From Adineta steineri (taxonomy: Eukaryota; Rotifera; Eurotatoria; Adinetida; Adinetidae): 64,000 nucleotides of DNA. Each line of letters opens with the position of its first letter. The stretch's first letter is position 1. Positions 13,301-24,598 of this stretch are shown here, piece by piece. A program made the position numbers and the translations under genes. The stretch is from contig CAJNOI010000227.1 in the NCBI GenBank assembly GCA_905250115.1, positions 26,567 to 90,566 of the forward strand, given 5' to 3'. Below the pieces are notes generated by a model. The model was given only the letters and a program-made list of their open reading frames with translations. It had not been told where the DNA came from and searched no databases.

Positions 13301-16300
13301 TTGTTTCAGTTGGCGTTCATCTATTTCAACACCGATTTCTGATAATTATATGTTTGGGGGAATCTTCCGATGATACTCTTTCTAATGATGTATTTTTCAT
13401 TCCGCTTCTTTCACATTTTCATAAAGAAATCACCGATATGTAATGCAGCAGTCTGATCGTCGTTATTTGGTGTCACTTCTGTAATAACGACGCCCAGCTA
13501 ATTTCTACTTCTAAGAGGGCGTGGCAAATCTCAAAGTGAAACCGATTTTGAATAAACTTCTACTTCTGATTTCTGATTTTTTTCAGAAATTTACGACACT
13601 GCTTCGCTTTACGTTACTCAGAAATCTACTTCTCGATGTTACTTTTTAACACAACCGTGTAAGGTAATTTCCACACATTCGTCGATTCCGTCTTATTTGA
13701 CAAAATCAGCAAATTAGTATAGCAATTGACTTCGTACTAAGTTTTTGAAATTCTTACATAAGCAGACCTGATATATATTTCTCTCATCAAATCTAAATAT
13801 TCATTACAAATTAGAATTCAGAAGTTTACTTCTCTTAAAATTTTTAAAATATATCTTTACAATCATTTGATTTCAATACTACTCATATAACACCATCAAT
13901 ACCTATTAGAAAAGTAGGAATCAGAAGTTTACTTTTAGTATTTTAACATTTTAAAATTCTTTTGTAATATAGAGGAATATTTGCATTGTCTATATATTGA
14001 TCTCATTAGTTAGAAGCAAGGGGGAAAGAGCGGAATTCAGTCGTTTGGATTCCGATGGTTCTCAAGGATTCCAGTGGATTCCCAAGGATTCTTCAAGATT
14101 CCCTAGGGTTCTTTAAGATTCTCAAGGATTCTTTCGAATTCCCATCTCATACAATCTGATAAATATCTTTCAATTCTGCCCTATTTCATTGCTATTTTAG
14201 ATCTGTCAGCCTGTAATAAATATTCCAGAACGTCAGATAGACTTTCAATAAACTGCCTAAGTTATCAAAACTAGAGGTACACATAGTTCAGTTCTCGTTT
14301 AAAACGGTTCACTATTTTAGGCGACACAGCTCGCCGAACTGAACTTTTCTAACAGTTCTTTTCAACGAACTGAGCTTTTCCACCAGTTCACTTCCTACAA
14401 ACCGAACTGTATAAACAGCTCATTTGAAAAAAATGAACTTGTCGGTCAATTCAAATAACATGAACTCTATGATCACCTCATTTCAGCGAACACCGAAAGG
14501 TACATATTCTTCTTCACTATGCAGGAATATCCTTGGGTCCTCATATGCTATACTAGGGGGACCCTTGGGTCTTTATAAGATACCGAGAGCCCTAGAACCT
14601 ACCAATTAAATCAAGGGTCGTAACTTTGATCAATCAGAAACCGAGGATGGTAAAACTGACGAATCAGAAATTAAGAGCCCTACAATTAAACAATCAGATA
14701 CCGAGAGTTTACAGTTTTTGGACTTTCGACATTTGATTGGTCCATCTTGCCAATCTCAACATCTAACAGTTCGACTTTAGGACTCTTGATTTCTGCTTGG
14801 TCAGTTTTTGGATCTTTGATTTTTGATTGATCAGTTCTAGGGCCCTCGGTATCTTTTGAGGATACAAGGATACCCCCTAGCCCTAGCATAGTATTGAAGG
14901 ACCCAAGGATATTCCTGCATAATAGAAGAAGGATATGTACCTTTCGGTGTTCGCTGAAATGAGGTGATCATAGAGTTCATGATATTTGAATTGATCGACA
15001 AGTTCATTTTTTTCAAATGAGCTGTTTATATAGCTTGGTTTGTAGGAAGTGAACTGATGGAAAAGCTCAGTTCGTTCAAAAGAACTGTTTTTAGAGCTCA
15101 GTTCACGTCGAGTGAATTATTTCAACAAGTTCAATTCGTTCAACTCAAGTGTGTGTACCTCTAGTATCAGAGATTTTGTCAAATAATTCCACAATCGTTC
15201 TTTTTTTAGAGCAATATCTTGTAGATTTCTGGAAATTTTAAAGATTTTAATGAATATCAAGGATTTTCATGTTTCATCTACGATTTTTGGATTCCCAAAA
15301 CGTTCGAAGGGTTCCAAAAGATTCGCGAGGATTCCCAAGCATTCTTCTGGACTCTCATGGATTTTTTAGGATTCTTCTGGACTCTCAAGAATTCTTTTGG
15401 ATTTCTAAGGATTCCCAAAGATTCTCAAAGATTCTCAAGAATTCCCAGGGATTCTATAAACGATTCTGGGATTCCGCTCTTTTCCACTTGGTTAGAAGAG
15501 AAGAACAAATCAGAAGTTTACTTTTAGTATTTTAAAATTTTAAAGTTGTAAAATTCTTCTGTACTGTTGAGGAATATTTACATTTTCTATATGGTGACCT
15601 TATTAATTGTAAGGGAAGTAAAAATCAGAAGTTTACTTTGCGAGGTGAAAATTTCAAAATCGGTCTCTACGTTACGTAAAAACTTTCATCATGTATGTAA
15701 TGACTTCATTGGATAGCAGAAAGGTAAAAGTCAGAAAGGAGTATGATTTTGTCAATGTAAAGATATTAATTGATAACAAAAAGGAAGTTTTCTTCTAAGT
15801 TAGCATAATTTTATTGACAAACTAATCCTTCTCCTTTATGACTTTTGCTTTTCTCTTGTTCATTGATGTCATTGTATAAGTGATAGGAGTTTCTAAGAAG
15901 AGCAGGGAACAATTTTCAAAATTTTTCATAAAAAACTACATTTCTGATTTCTGCTTCGCTGCGTACCAATGAAGTCACTATATAGATATACAAATATCCC
16001 TCAATATTATAAAGAATTTTAAAATTTTCAAGAATTGAAATTTTTATGGATTAGAGTTTTCAAAAATTTTGCCGTGTGGACTTTAAAATTTGTATCAATT
16101 TGATATTCGCCACCCTATGCACTCCTAAATGGTTGTTCAAGACAATGGAGCTTACATTTGAGTGCCTGGATCACGAAAACCTTTTGCTAAGCCTAATTTA
16201 AAAAAATGATTTTTTTAACCTTTGACTTTTGACCCTGACACAAACACAAATGCATTTTTGTTTTTTTCGTATCAAGCTCCTTTCAGTCGAGGGAATACAA

Positions 16301-19300
16301 AACTGTATACTTTGTTGGGTGGTATTATCATCTTACGTTATATATTTATAGTCTCTTTCGTTCTGTTGTTACGTACACATATATCATATATAGTGTGATT
16401 CATTATCTTCTTCTATATGTGTGTTTTCGTTCTCTTTACTATCGTTCATGGATTTCTCCTCTCCTATCGTTTACATATGTGATGCTATATGTTATGGAAC
16501 TTTTCCTCGACTTGTTCCCTTGATCTTCCGTTGGACATATCTCTAACAGGGTGTCCCACCATCCTGTATATAGCGTGTGTTTTTCTTCGAATAAACAGAG
16601 GTATAGAATTCACATCCACACAATCTGATGAATAATATATTAAATTTCATCAATGTGTTACTATTGAAGAGAAAAACTAGCTCGATATATTATGACTATT
16701 CAAAACTAGTTTATCGTCGTTATTAGGGATGAAAAATGTCTTGATGTCACTATTAGGGAAACCTTTTTCCCGAGATATCCGAGATGATTTTTGGTTGTCG
16801 TAGAAGCCTCTTATTACATCATTAAGTCATCATGAACCGCTAGATATAGATAGTATTTGAGATGATCTTCAAATTTGCTTGTGAAACTTACGGTCCTTTT
16901 ATTGATAGAAATCGCGAAAAAATGTTTTCCGAAAAGTTTTACATTTTAGCATAACTCTTGCTGAAACGTCGTTATTGCGGAAGTGACACCTAATAACGAC
17001 GATCAGACTAGTACATTTTATACCGGTGATTTCTCTATGAAAATGTGAAAGAAATGGAATGAAAAATACATCATTAGAAAGAGCGTCATCGAAAGATTCC
17101 CCAAATATATAATTATTAGAGATCAGTGTTGAAATAGATGAACACCAACTGAAACAAGATTATGTATTAATTTCGCATCATTATTAGGAAAAATGACTCT
17201 AATGAATATACAACAAGAAAGTCCAAAACGCCCTGTATTTTTCAGTATATTTACTTTGAATAAGAAATATAGTTTGAGCATAGAAAATGTATTCGAAGAA
17301 AATCACCGTTTTTATTTTTCTGCAATTTTATGACTGCATAACGTTGCGACATTTTTTATTTCACACATATCTCGGAATATGTAAATGATCAAATCTTGAA
17401 ATCTATTGTAGAAGATAAGCTGTGAAAGCTGCTATCAAAACTATATGATAGAATTTCTTTTCAGCTGTTCGAATGGATACTTAATTCTCAATCCTGAAAG
17501 GATGAGTTGGCAGCACGGAAATTAGGGTGTTTGTCCGCAGGGTCAAAAAAAAATCGAAAACTGATTTTCTGGAAAAGACATTTCTAGAGGTATTTTGATG
17601 CGGGGACTTCGAATTTGAGGTCAGTTGAGTGACCATGATCCTGAGTGGGTGGGTGAAGAGGATGGGTGTGGGTGAAAGGTCAAAAAAACATCGATAACCG
17701 ATTTTTCGAAAAATACATTTCTGGAGGTATATCAATGAAGAAAACTCGAGTCTGAGGTCTTTTTGATCAGACAGCTTGAGGGTGTGGGTGAGAAGCTGAG
17801 TGAACGTGAGAATCTATAGAAATTGAGTTTTTGAAAAAGTTAGTGTGGGTGGATATGTGGATGAGAATGTAGAACGGTAAAATACTCACACCCACACCCA
17901 AATCTCAAACTCTACAACCAGATCCACATATGCACCCACATCCGCACCCACGAACACTCATTGATAAAAAGTATAGTGCGGTCACTAAAGAACATGTTAT
18001 ATCTCTCCTTAAAAGATATGGTGAAAGAGTAAAGCTTGAAATTTTATAAGCGCCAACCGATGGTTATTAGGTGAAGGTCAGTCGTAATTAAGCGAACGTC
18101 GTCAACGCGCATTACCCGTAGATAATATCAGTTTGGTTACAGATATTAGTTGGAAAATGGGATTTACCTTCAAAGCATTCTATAAAATACAAAACGTTTT
18201 TATGTACTTTTATAATTCAAGAGAAAACATTTGCGTCCAAATCAGATATAAATTGGTAGATCGATGCTCTCAGTCTAGTATTAACAGAATATAGGTTTAT
18301 CCTATACAGTCGAGGGTCAAGTGAGTCGAAGCGCCGAACGTTACTTGTTTGTGGAAGGAGCTTTGTGTGATAGATTAGATGAATTTTCTTGAATTGTGAG
18401 CGTCTTTTTTATTTACGGACAACAAAGCAAATAAATACCGCCTGAGTAGTGTCCCTATAATAACGATCTTCAGTTGCTTAATATCACTATATGATATGCT
18501 TAATGATCTAAAGTTGTCGTGTTTGCAGTACATCTAGTGTTCCTTTCAGGATTGAGTCGAGCGAGGTCCAAGGAACCGACGCGCTACTTGTATTTAAAAT
18601 GGACAATCTATACTACAATGGCATACTCAGCTATACCGTACATTTTCAGAAGATTTCTGTTTTACATGTAGTTTGACTTTGGAAAATAATAGAGTATTGA
18701 TTTTTTTTCAAAGGGTTTGCCGTCAAGAGTAGAGCCCTGCAGGTTGAGCTAACCTGCCCCGCTCGGCCAGGGCAGGTTAAGCCGGTCGCAGGGCAGGGCA
18801 AGGTTATGAAAAATTTTACAGGGCAGGTTGCAGGGTACGACTGTCGTAACCTGTCAACCTGTGATAAATTTTTCACACTAAATACTAACGACATATTTTA
18901 TAAAATTATACAGAACATTAAGTCCAGATGTTATAGACGATATGTTAATGATTGGAAATTTTCGAGATATGTGATTTTGATTTTGTTTCTGTTTATTTAT
19001 TTACTCTATGATTTGAAATGCATTAAATAAAATTGTATAACAAATTGATATGACAGTTTAGAGTTTTTTTATAATGTATAGCAGGGCAGGGCAGGGCAGG
19101 GCAGGTTAAAGGTTACAAAAAATTTTACAGGGCAGGGCAGGGTGCGCGAAAAATTTACAGGGCAGAGCAGGTTGCAGGTTGTCAAAATCTTAGAAGGGTT
19201 GCTAAAATGTCTTGCCCTGCAGCCCTCTAGTCAAGAGCTTAAAAAAACAGTATTGATTAAAATCTATGTTGGGTTTGAAAAGTTTTTCAAACATTCGTAA

Positions 19301-20307
19301 TATGATGAGAAGTGATCCTGTCATATAGATTGTCTAATTCAAATATTAAATATCCATTCGAACAGCTGAAAAGAAATTCTATCATATAGTTTTGATAGCA
19401 GCTTTCACAGCTTATCTTCTACAATAGATTTCAAGATTTGATCATTTACATATTCCGAGATATGTGTGAAATAAAAAATGACGCAACGTTATGCGCACAT
19501 AGTATTGCAGAAAAATAAAAATGGTGATTTTCTTCGAATACATTTTCTATACTCAGACTATATTTCTTATTCAAAGTGAATACATTAAAAAATACAGAGC
19601 GTTCTGGATTTTCTTGCTATACACTCATTATTTCAAACTAGTGGTTTAAAATAAACAAAATACCCAATGGGGAAAACGAATCGTGACGCACTATATAATT
19701 CATAATAGAACAGTATTATTATACTTTTTTCTAAACTATTTCTGCCAAAAGAATTCAATAAACCTTGTATATAAAGTATATGAAAAAGAATTAATGCAAA
19801 TGTAAATTTTCATTCTTTGATATTATTTGAACAGCCAATTTAGCAATGGTACAATCAAGTTATTCATCAGCTTTGACTACCAACAGTTCATTATATGGCC
19901 AGTTGAACAGCAATCCACACTATTACTATCAAGCCATTGAACTAAACGTGTCCGTTGCTGGATACTATAATATTGAACTCGATAGTCACATCTATCTATT
20001 TCTCTACCTGTATAATCATACTTTCGATCCTGGTGATCCATATGTCAATTTACTACAAAAAGATACTGATGACCACTATACTAATTATTATTTTTCGTAT
20101 CCCTACTACTACGTGCATCAATACTACAGCTACGGTCAAGACCGATCTTTCATGAACTGTTATCTCCAGATTATGACACGATACATTCTAATTGTAACAA
20201 CTTACGAAACATATACAACAGGACTATTCACTATCATTACAACTGGTTCAGGATTCGTTGATTTATCTGCACTAAGTATAACAAATAATACGTTTATCTA
20301 TTTCTGA
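10370..20307 (+). CDS. Type II membrane protein with Thr/Ser stalk and PPC-like beta-sandwich head (three exons)
   Basis: Exon 1 (10370-10487) encodes 39 residues beginning MAPFIKIILLFIIFAIIATS, a signal anchor at about residues 5-30, and ends in phase 1 at a GTAAG donor. Exon 2 (12659-12766) encodes a Thr/Ser/Asn-rich stalk (PRTTAPVSNS...). Exon 3 (19835-20307) carries the head: YYYQAIELNVSVAGYYNI, a variable middle and RYILIVTT followed by GLFTIITTGSG. All phases fit and give 232 residues. AATAAA follows at 20328-20333. The head resembles the bacterial pre-peptidase C-terminal (PPC) fold, as in a protein family I recognise from bdelloids; that link is by pattern only. The introns, 2171 and 7068 bases, are unusually large and repeat-filled. 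The stop frame replaces a splice donor still present in the paralogue at 22.4 kb. Joining over 7 kb is an inference; exon 3 alone is secure. Confidence 0.5.
10600..10790. repeat. Small inverted repeat with GAAACGCATTTCAGC motif
   Basis: GAGCGAAACGCATTTCAGC recurs in inverted, diverged form around GTTTCGCTCAAATTTT at the right end. It lies in intron 1 of the PPC-like gene. No target duplication was identified. Confidence 0.35.
11250..11510. repeat. GTGGGTG/CACCCAC minisatellite foldback
   Basis: Degenerate GTGAGTGTGGGGGTGAAT repeats on the left face CACTCATTCACCCACACC on the right. The same kind of array recurs at 2820-2930, 17630-17985 and 42640-42725. Its left edge carries the inverse of a dispersed motif also found at 18.3, 18.5 and 33.2 kb. 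Confidence 0.55.
11575..12600 (+). repeat. Two direct copies of a dispersed repeat of about 240 bp
   Basis: Copies at about 11590-11815 and 12362-12590 share GTGTACT, AAAAAGT, AGTACA, TAGAATCG, GGTCGAGTTCGAAGAT and CATTCCCGAG. They end in AATACTGATATTTC. They differ at roughly a fifth of positions by eye. A 10-base G run at 11818-11827 follows the first copy. Both lie in intron 1 of the PPC-like gene. Confidence 0.65.
14018..15493. mobile_element. Inserted element with GGATTCYCAA minisatellite at both ends
   Basis: The termini are inverted: CAAGGGGGAAAGAGCGGAAT on the left and ATTCCGCTCTTTTCCACTTG on the right. Directly inside each end lies an array of about 10-11 base units of the form GGATTCTCAA (14045-14145 and 15280-15475), in the same orientation. 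The middle is occupied by a separate hAT-like foldback. Confidence 0.5.
14271..15164. mobile_element. hAT-like foldback element, 894 bp
   Basis: Arms of about 330 bases, nearly palindromic over the whole element. The ends are CTAGAGGTACACA and its inverse. The flanks TATCAAAA and TATCAGAG agree at six of eight positions, consistent with an aged 8-bp hAT target duplication. Both arms contain TCACCTCATTTCAGCGAACA and GCAGGAATATCCTTGGGTCC. The loop holds short repeats of the type AATCAGAAACCGAGG. No transposase. Confidence 0.7.
17205..19640. mobile_element. Second long terminal-inverted-repeat element
   Basis: Left arm 17205-17482 and right arm about 19350-19635 are reverse complements: GAACAGCTGAAAAGAAATTC, CTTATCTTCTACAATAGATT and TTCTTCGAATACATTTTCTA on the right all have left partners. 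The element directly abuts the previous one at about 17205. The interior holds a GTGGGTG minisatellite (17630-17985), two copies of the dispersed CGTTACTTG motif and a young hAT-like insertion. No transposase frame was seen. Confidence 0.6.
18730..19229. mobile_element. hAT-like miniature element with GGGCAGG core and perfect target duplication
   Basis: The 500-bp element starts TAGAGCCCTGCAGG and ends with the inverse of TAGAGGGCTGCAGGGCA. It is bounded by identical 8-bp direct repeats GTCAAGAG at 18722-18729 and 19230-19237. This is a clear hAT-type target duplication. The interior carries GGGCAGG tandem units on both sides of an AT-rich centre. The perfect duplication makes it one of the younger insertions here. 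Confidence 0.85.
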
Positions 20308-20439
20308 GAACTTATTTACTCGACTAAAATAAACATTGAAAGTGCCATATTTCTAGTTCAGAAGACTATTCAATATAGATTTTTTCTAAACAGAGTAATT
20401 CACTAAAACTAAAGAAGAATTATTCGTTTCAGACATAAA

Positions 20440-21990
20440 TGGCTGCAGATACTTTTTCGTTCACATATAAAAATAAGAGATAAATAGCTGAGATTGCTCC
20501 ATCTTTTCATAAGATCGATAACATACTTCAGTCATTTTTTGTCTTCTATTTACCATCAGCTTTTAAGATAGGCCAATCTCCCATAGATACGATATGCTCT
20601 CTTAGTTGTAATATAGTGGGTGGATAGCATAGTTTTGTCTCTGCCGACCTACATAAGATCGAAATCGAATAACAGATATTTCTTTCTATCAGTGTTTAGT
20701 CGTATGTGAATTCATGAAATAGTTTATTCATCTTCAAAGTATTTTTTGTTTCATCTAGAATGATATCAAAATAAACCAATATTTTTTGTTAGTTGATTGA
20801 TGGATGTCTTTTGATATTCTCGTCAAAAGACGTTTCCTAGTCGAAATCTATCAACTTAAGATAATATCAAGATGCTCATATAAATGTAGTATAAATATCG
20901 TTGTTTATCGTTTTCATTCGTACTAAAGGTGATATAAAGATACTGATTCATTACGATCAAAACCTATACATTCAGTTTATTTTGATATTATTCTACGTAA
21001 AAGAAAAAGTACTTCGAAGATGAATAAACTATTTCATGAATTCACATACGACTATATACTGATAGAAAGAAATATTTGTTATTTGTCCATACTTTGGAAA
21101 ACAACAGATCATTATTTGTCAGAATTTTTTTGTAGTTTTGACAGATAAACAGTCACCGATCTCGATCCTATGTGGATCGATAGAGACGAAACTATGCTAT
21201 CTACCCAATATGTTATAAGGTGACCGGACAGACTGTCGTCGCAAGGATAAATAGTTGTTGAGAAAGTTTGCAATTTTATGACGCAAAATATTTATGCATT
21301 ATCAACTGATTTTCTAGAGAATGATAATGAAGAGTGAACTGCAGTAATGAGAAAAGTCTAAAGTTTCTAAGAAAACTGAATACTGAATGAAAAAAAGACT
21401 GACACATTTACAAAAACGCAAAAAGCTTTTCCGACATTAGTGTGGAAGAATTTTTTGTATTGATTTATTTCATATTCTCTGAATGAAATAAAACTTTTGT
21501 TCTATAGCAAGAAGCGTATTATATACAATTCAAAATTGGCCTGTCGTGTAGGTTATTTAGTAGAGTTTTTGGAAGATTTTTATGACTATATATCTATAGA
21601 AAAACTTTTATAAATTTGTTAAATATGTTAGTCCTTTTCCAATCCACTGTTCCACTTTCTTAGAAACTGTATTCTTTTTTCATTACTTCAGTTCACTCAT
21701 CATTATCATTCTCTAGAAAATCAGTTGATGATACATAAATACTTCGCACCAGAAGATTGCAACATTTTCTCGGCAACTATTATCTCTGCGACAATTTGTC
21801 GTAGCGTTTATTACAATTAAAAGACGATATTGTACTTCTGAGGGATTCGTCTATCTTCAAAACTGATGATAAGTACAAGACAAAAAATGACTGAAATGTT
21901 TTATCGATCTTATGAAGAGGTAGAACAACCTCGTCTCTAAATTGTGTTACAATCTCAGCTATCTATCTCTTATTTTTATGAAGTGATTCT
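20440..21990. repeat. Large nested foldback downstream of PPC-like copy 1
   Basis: Three sets of arms nest. The outermost pairs GAGATAAATAGCTGAGATTG (20475) with the inverse near 21955. The next pairs TTCATGAAATAGTTTATTCA (20712) with its inverse near 21025. A third pairs 21235-21370 with 21655-21790 (CATTATCATTCTCTAGAAAA). The first half of this structure is also found after PPC-like copy 2. No coding potential. Confidence 0.6.
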
Positions 21991-22371
21991 AATACTGAAA
22001 AATAGATGCTGCTTAAAAGCAGTCTGAATGGTATTTGTTCATCAATAGAATATTGAAAACGAATATTAAGCTCACTCGTCTGTATTTCTACTTAGCGATT
22101 AGAATCTAAGTACCTAACATAAATTACTTTTCAGTTGTTCTCAGTAGTCGGGTTTCTCCAACGGGTAGATAATTTCTTCACACAAACAGTGCGATATTTA
22201 AAAACTACCTCTATAGTGTAGTACCACTCTTACCTTCTTATTGAATATATTATGATTCCAATAATGAATCAACCGATGAGAGTAATAGTGCTTTTGAAGA
22301 TGAGGAAGAAAAATTTACAATTTGTACTTAATTAAATATTACCCTCATTTAATTATTCCAATAGCTGTTAT

Positions 22372-22815
22372 ATGTATATATATTTTCTTTCGCTAGAGAT
22401 TTCGCTTCTGAGCTCAGAATACTCAGCAGCTTTGACTGTTAACAGTCAAATGTATAACCGACTCGACTACTCTCAAATGCAAACATATTACTATCAAGCC
22501 ATTGAACTAAACGTGTCCGCTGCTGGATATTATAGAATTGTATCCGCTAGCAACATGGATACATATGGCTATATATACAATTATTATTTTAGTCCCATGT
22601 ATCTGAACGTCTATTTGATGATGTCAGATGATGAAGGCGGCGGAAATAATCAATTTGCGCTCAGACCGCATCTTCGAACTATGACACGATACATTCTAAT
22701 TGTAACAACTTTCAACCAAAATACAACAGGATCATTCACTATCATTGCAACTGGTTCAGGATTCGTTGATTTCTCTCCAATAACTATACCAGGTAAGACG
22801 TTTATCTATTTTTGA
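22372..22815 (+). CDS. PPC-like beta-sandwich protein, copy 2
   Basis: A 147-codon frame starting at ATG 22372. The head reads YSAALTVNSQMYNRLDY, YYYQAIELNVSAAGYYRI, NMDTYGYIYN, DDEGGGNNQF, RYILIVTT and GSFTIIATGSG. It keeps the acidic-Gly DDEGGGN turn that copy 1 has lost, so it is the better preserved domain. AATAAA follows at 22836-22841. Near the end a consensus donor (CCAGGTAAGA) could instead send the transcript to another exon. The N terminus is uncertain: either the ATG frame, or splicing onto an acceptor at 22416-22417, which is phase-compatible with the 12659-12766 stalk exon. Downstream about 800 bases are also shared with copy 1. Confidence 0.55.
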   Translation: MYIYFLSLEISLLSSEYSAALTVNSQMYNRLDYSQMQTYYYQAIELNVSAAGYYRIVSASNMDTYGYIYNYYFSPMYLNVYLMMSDDEGGGNNQFALRPHLRTMTRYILIVTTFNQNTTGSFTIIATGSGFVDFSPITIPGKTFIYF

Positions 22816-23640
22816 GAACTTATTTATTCGACTAAAATAAACATTGAAAGTGTCATATTTCTAGTTCAGAAGACTATTCAATATGTTTTTTCTAAACAAA
22901 GTAATTCAGTAAAGCTGAAAGAGAATTATTCTTCTACATCGAAGTTGAAATGTAAGAAATAGTTAACTAATATTCATTTCAGACATAAATGGCTGCAGAT
23001 ACTTTTTCGTTCACATATAAAAATAAGAGATAAATAGCTGAGATTGCTCCATCTTTGCATAAGATCGGTAAAGCATTTCAGTCATTTTTTGTCTTGTACT
23101 TATCATGAGTTGTTAAGATAGTCGAATCTCCCATAAGTACAATATATTCTCCTAGTTGGTATATAGTGAGTAGATAGCGTAGTTTTGTCTCTGTCGAGCC
23201 ACGTAAGATTGGGATCGGTGACTGTTTATCTTTCAAAACTACAAAGATTTTTGTAATGGATAATGATCAGTTATTTTCCAAAGTGTAGACAAGTAACAAA
23301 TATTTTTTTCTATCAGTGTTTAGTTGTCTGTAATGTCATGAAATAGTTTATTCATCTTCGAGTTACTTTTTCTTTTACTTAGGATAGTATCAAAATTAAG
23401 TAAATGTATAGATTTTGATCGTAATAAACGAATATTTTTTGTTAGTTTATTGATGAGTATTTTTGATATCGTCGTTGAAAAACGTTTCCTAATCGAAGTC
23501 TATTAACTTAAAACAATCTCAAGATGCTCACGCAAATGTAGTTTAAATATCGTTGATATCATTTTCATTCGTACTAAAAGTGATATAAAGATACTGATTC
23601 ATTATGATCAAAGTCTATACATTCGGTTTATTTTTATATT
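22816..23640 (+). repeat. Duplicated 3' flank shared by PPC-like copies 1 and 2
   Basis: The sequence from the stop codon of copy 2 matches that after copy 1 (20308-20980): GAACTTATTTA, CTAAAATAAACATTGAAAG, GACATAAATGGCTGCAGATA and TTTCGTTCACATATAAAAAT. The gene and its flank were therefore copied together as a unit of more than 1 kb. Confidence 0.7.
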
Positions 23641-23645
23641 ATTCG

Positions 23646-24125
23646 AATGAGGGTAAATATCAAGGTGTTCAAGCCATTTGAATCTCATCCTTTGACGATA
23701 AGTAGACTTCGATGAGGTACGAAAAACCCCAAAATGAAACGTGCGCTTAGGCCTTTCCTTTATAGATATAGTCATTTTAGTAGGATTCAAGCCGACAGCT
23801 AGGTATCCCATGTAAAAAANNNNNNNNNNNNNNNNNNNNNNNNNNNNNNNNNNNNNNNNNNNNNNNNNNNNNNNNNNNNNNNNNNNNNNNNNNNNNNNNN
23901 NNNNNNNNNNNNNNNNNNNTTTTTTTAAAATTTTGAACACATTTGCAAACTTTTTTCATCTACCGACTCTTTCTTTGAAGGTTCGGTAAAGTTCCTTTTT
24001 TAATAGTGAAGGTCTAAGCGCGCGTATCCTTTTAGGGTTTTTCTATACCTCATCAAGGTCTACTTATCGCCAAAAGATAAGATGTAAATGGCTTCAACAT
24101 CTCGATATGTTTCCTCGTAAGTGTC
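23646..24125. repeat. Inverted repeat with an assembly gap at its centre
   Basis: Left arm 23646-23760 and right arm about 24020-24125 are reverse complements with about 80-85% agreement by eye (GCTTAGGCCTT against AAGGTCTAAGC; GATAAGTAGACTTCGATGAG against CTCATCAAGGTCTACTTATC). The 100-base N run lies exactly between the arms, flanked by A and T runs. It adjoins a further small foldback at about 24125-24385. Confidence 0.7.
23820..23919. other. Assembly gap (100 N)
   Basis: Exactly 100 N, the customary placeholder for a gap of unknown size. The two open frames reported across it are artefacts of the N run. Confidence 0.95.
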
Positions 24126-24385
24126 GAATTTTGGCTTGAAATTTTGCACAGAGTCAAGTCATGACAAAAATAATTTATTGTCAAAGTTTCAGATCGTTTG
24201 GTTGTTGGTAATCCGTAATAAGAACAGCGAAATCGCCGTTGTATATGAGTGACGTAAACGCATGTTTTATCATAGGTTCATATTTCGACAGCAATAATCA
24301 AAAGATCTGAAAGTTGCACAAAAACTATATTCAGCATGACTTGTTTCTGTTCAAAGTTCAAGCCAAAATTGGAAACTTAGTTTTC
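24125..24385. repeat. Small foldback next to the gap-bearing inverted repeat
   Basis: GAATTTTGGCTTGAAATTTT on the left faces the inverse of AGTTCAAGCCAAAATTGGAA on the right. AGATCGTTTG and CAAAAGATCT mark the inner ends. No coding potential. Confidence 0.55.
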
Positions 24386-24598
24386 CTGCTATCTTTAAGA
24401 GAAACTACTGAATCGATGCTTACGAATACCGTGAAAATACAGTGCCTCAGCAACAATAAGCCAGTAGCACAAAATATTTTCAATGTAGTCATATCTCACT
24501 AGAATCTACATGATGCACATTGTCCCGACCCCCAAGCGATTTATCATTTGAATATGTTTCCTAGTTAATTAAATATTATTTTTGTTTAATGTCTTCAG

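Larger units (their letters stand above)
13805..15700 (+). repeat. 105-115 bp tandem repeat split by an insertion
   Basis: Units starting AATCAGAAGTTTACTT lie at about 13813, 13918, 15509 and 15623. The second and third are separated by 1.5 kb of inserted sequence. An inverted copy of the unit lies near 15940-16040. The units share GAGGAATATTTRCATT. This dates the tandem array as older than the insertion. Confidence 0.55.
13263..17205. mobile_element. Long terminal-inverted-repeat element, nested host of others
   Basis: About 230 bases at 13263-13492 are the reverse complement of 16978-17205. Shared words include GTTTCAGTTGG, GTTCATCTATTTCAACAC, CTTTCTAATGATGTATTTTT and CTGATCGTCGTTATT. The inner ends of both arms close with the motif TAATAACGACG. 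No transposase frame was found inside; the interior is a decayed minisatellite of about 105 bp (start AATCAGAAGTTTACTT) broken by further insertions. Probably non-autonomous; the family is not assigned. Confidence 0.6.

Noticed and set aside
15269-15535. 88-codon frame with Asp-Ser-Gln/His-Gly-Phe repeats
   Set aside because: It is the translation of the GGATTCYCAA minisatellite, not a gene.
23608-23959. Open frames spanning the first N run
   Set aside because: They exist only because N codons are read as open; the region is an inverted repeat.
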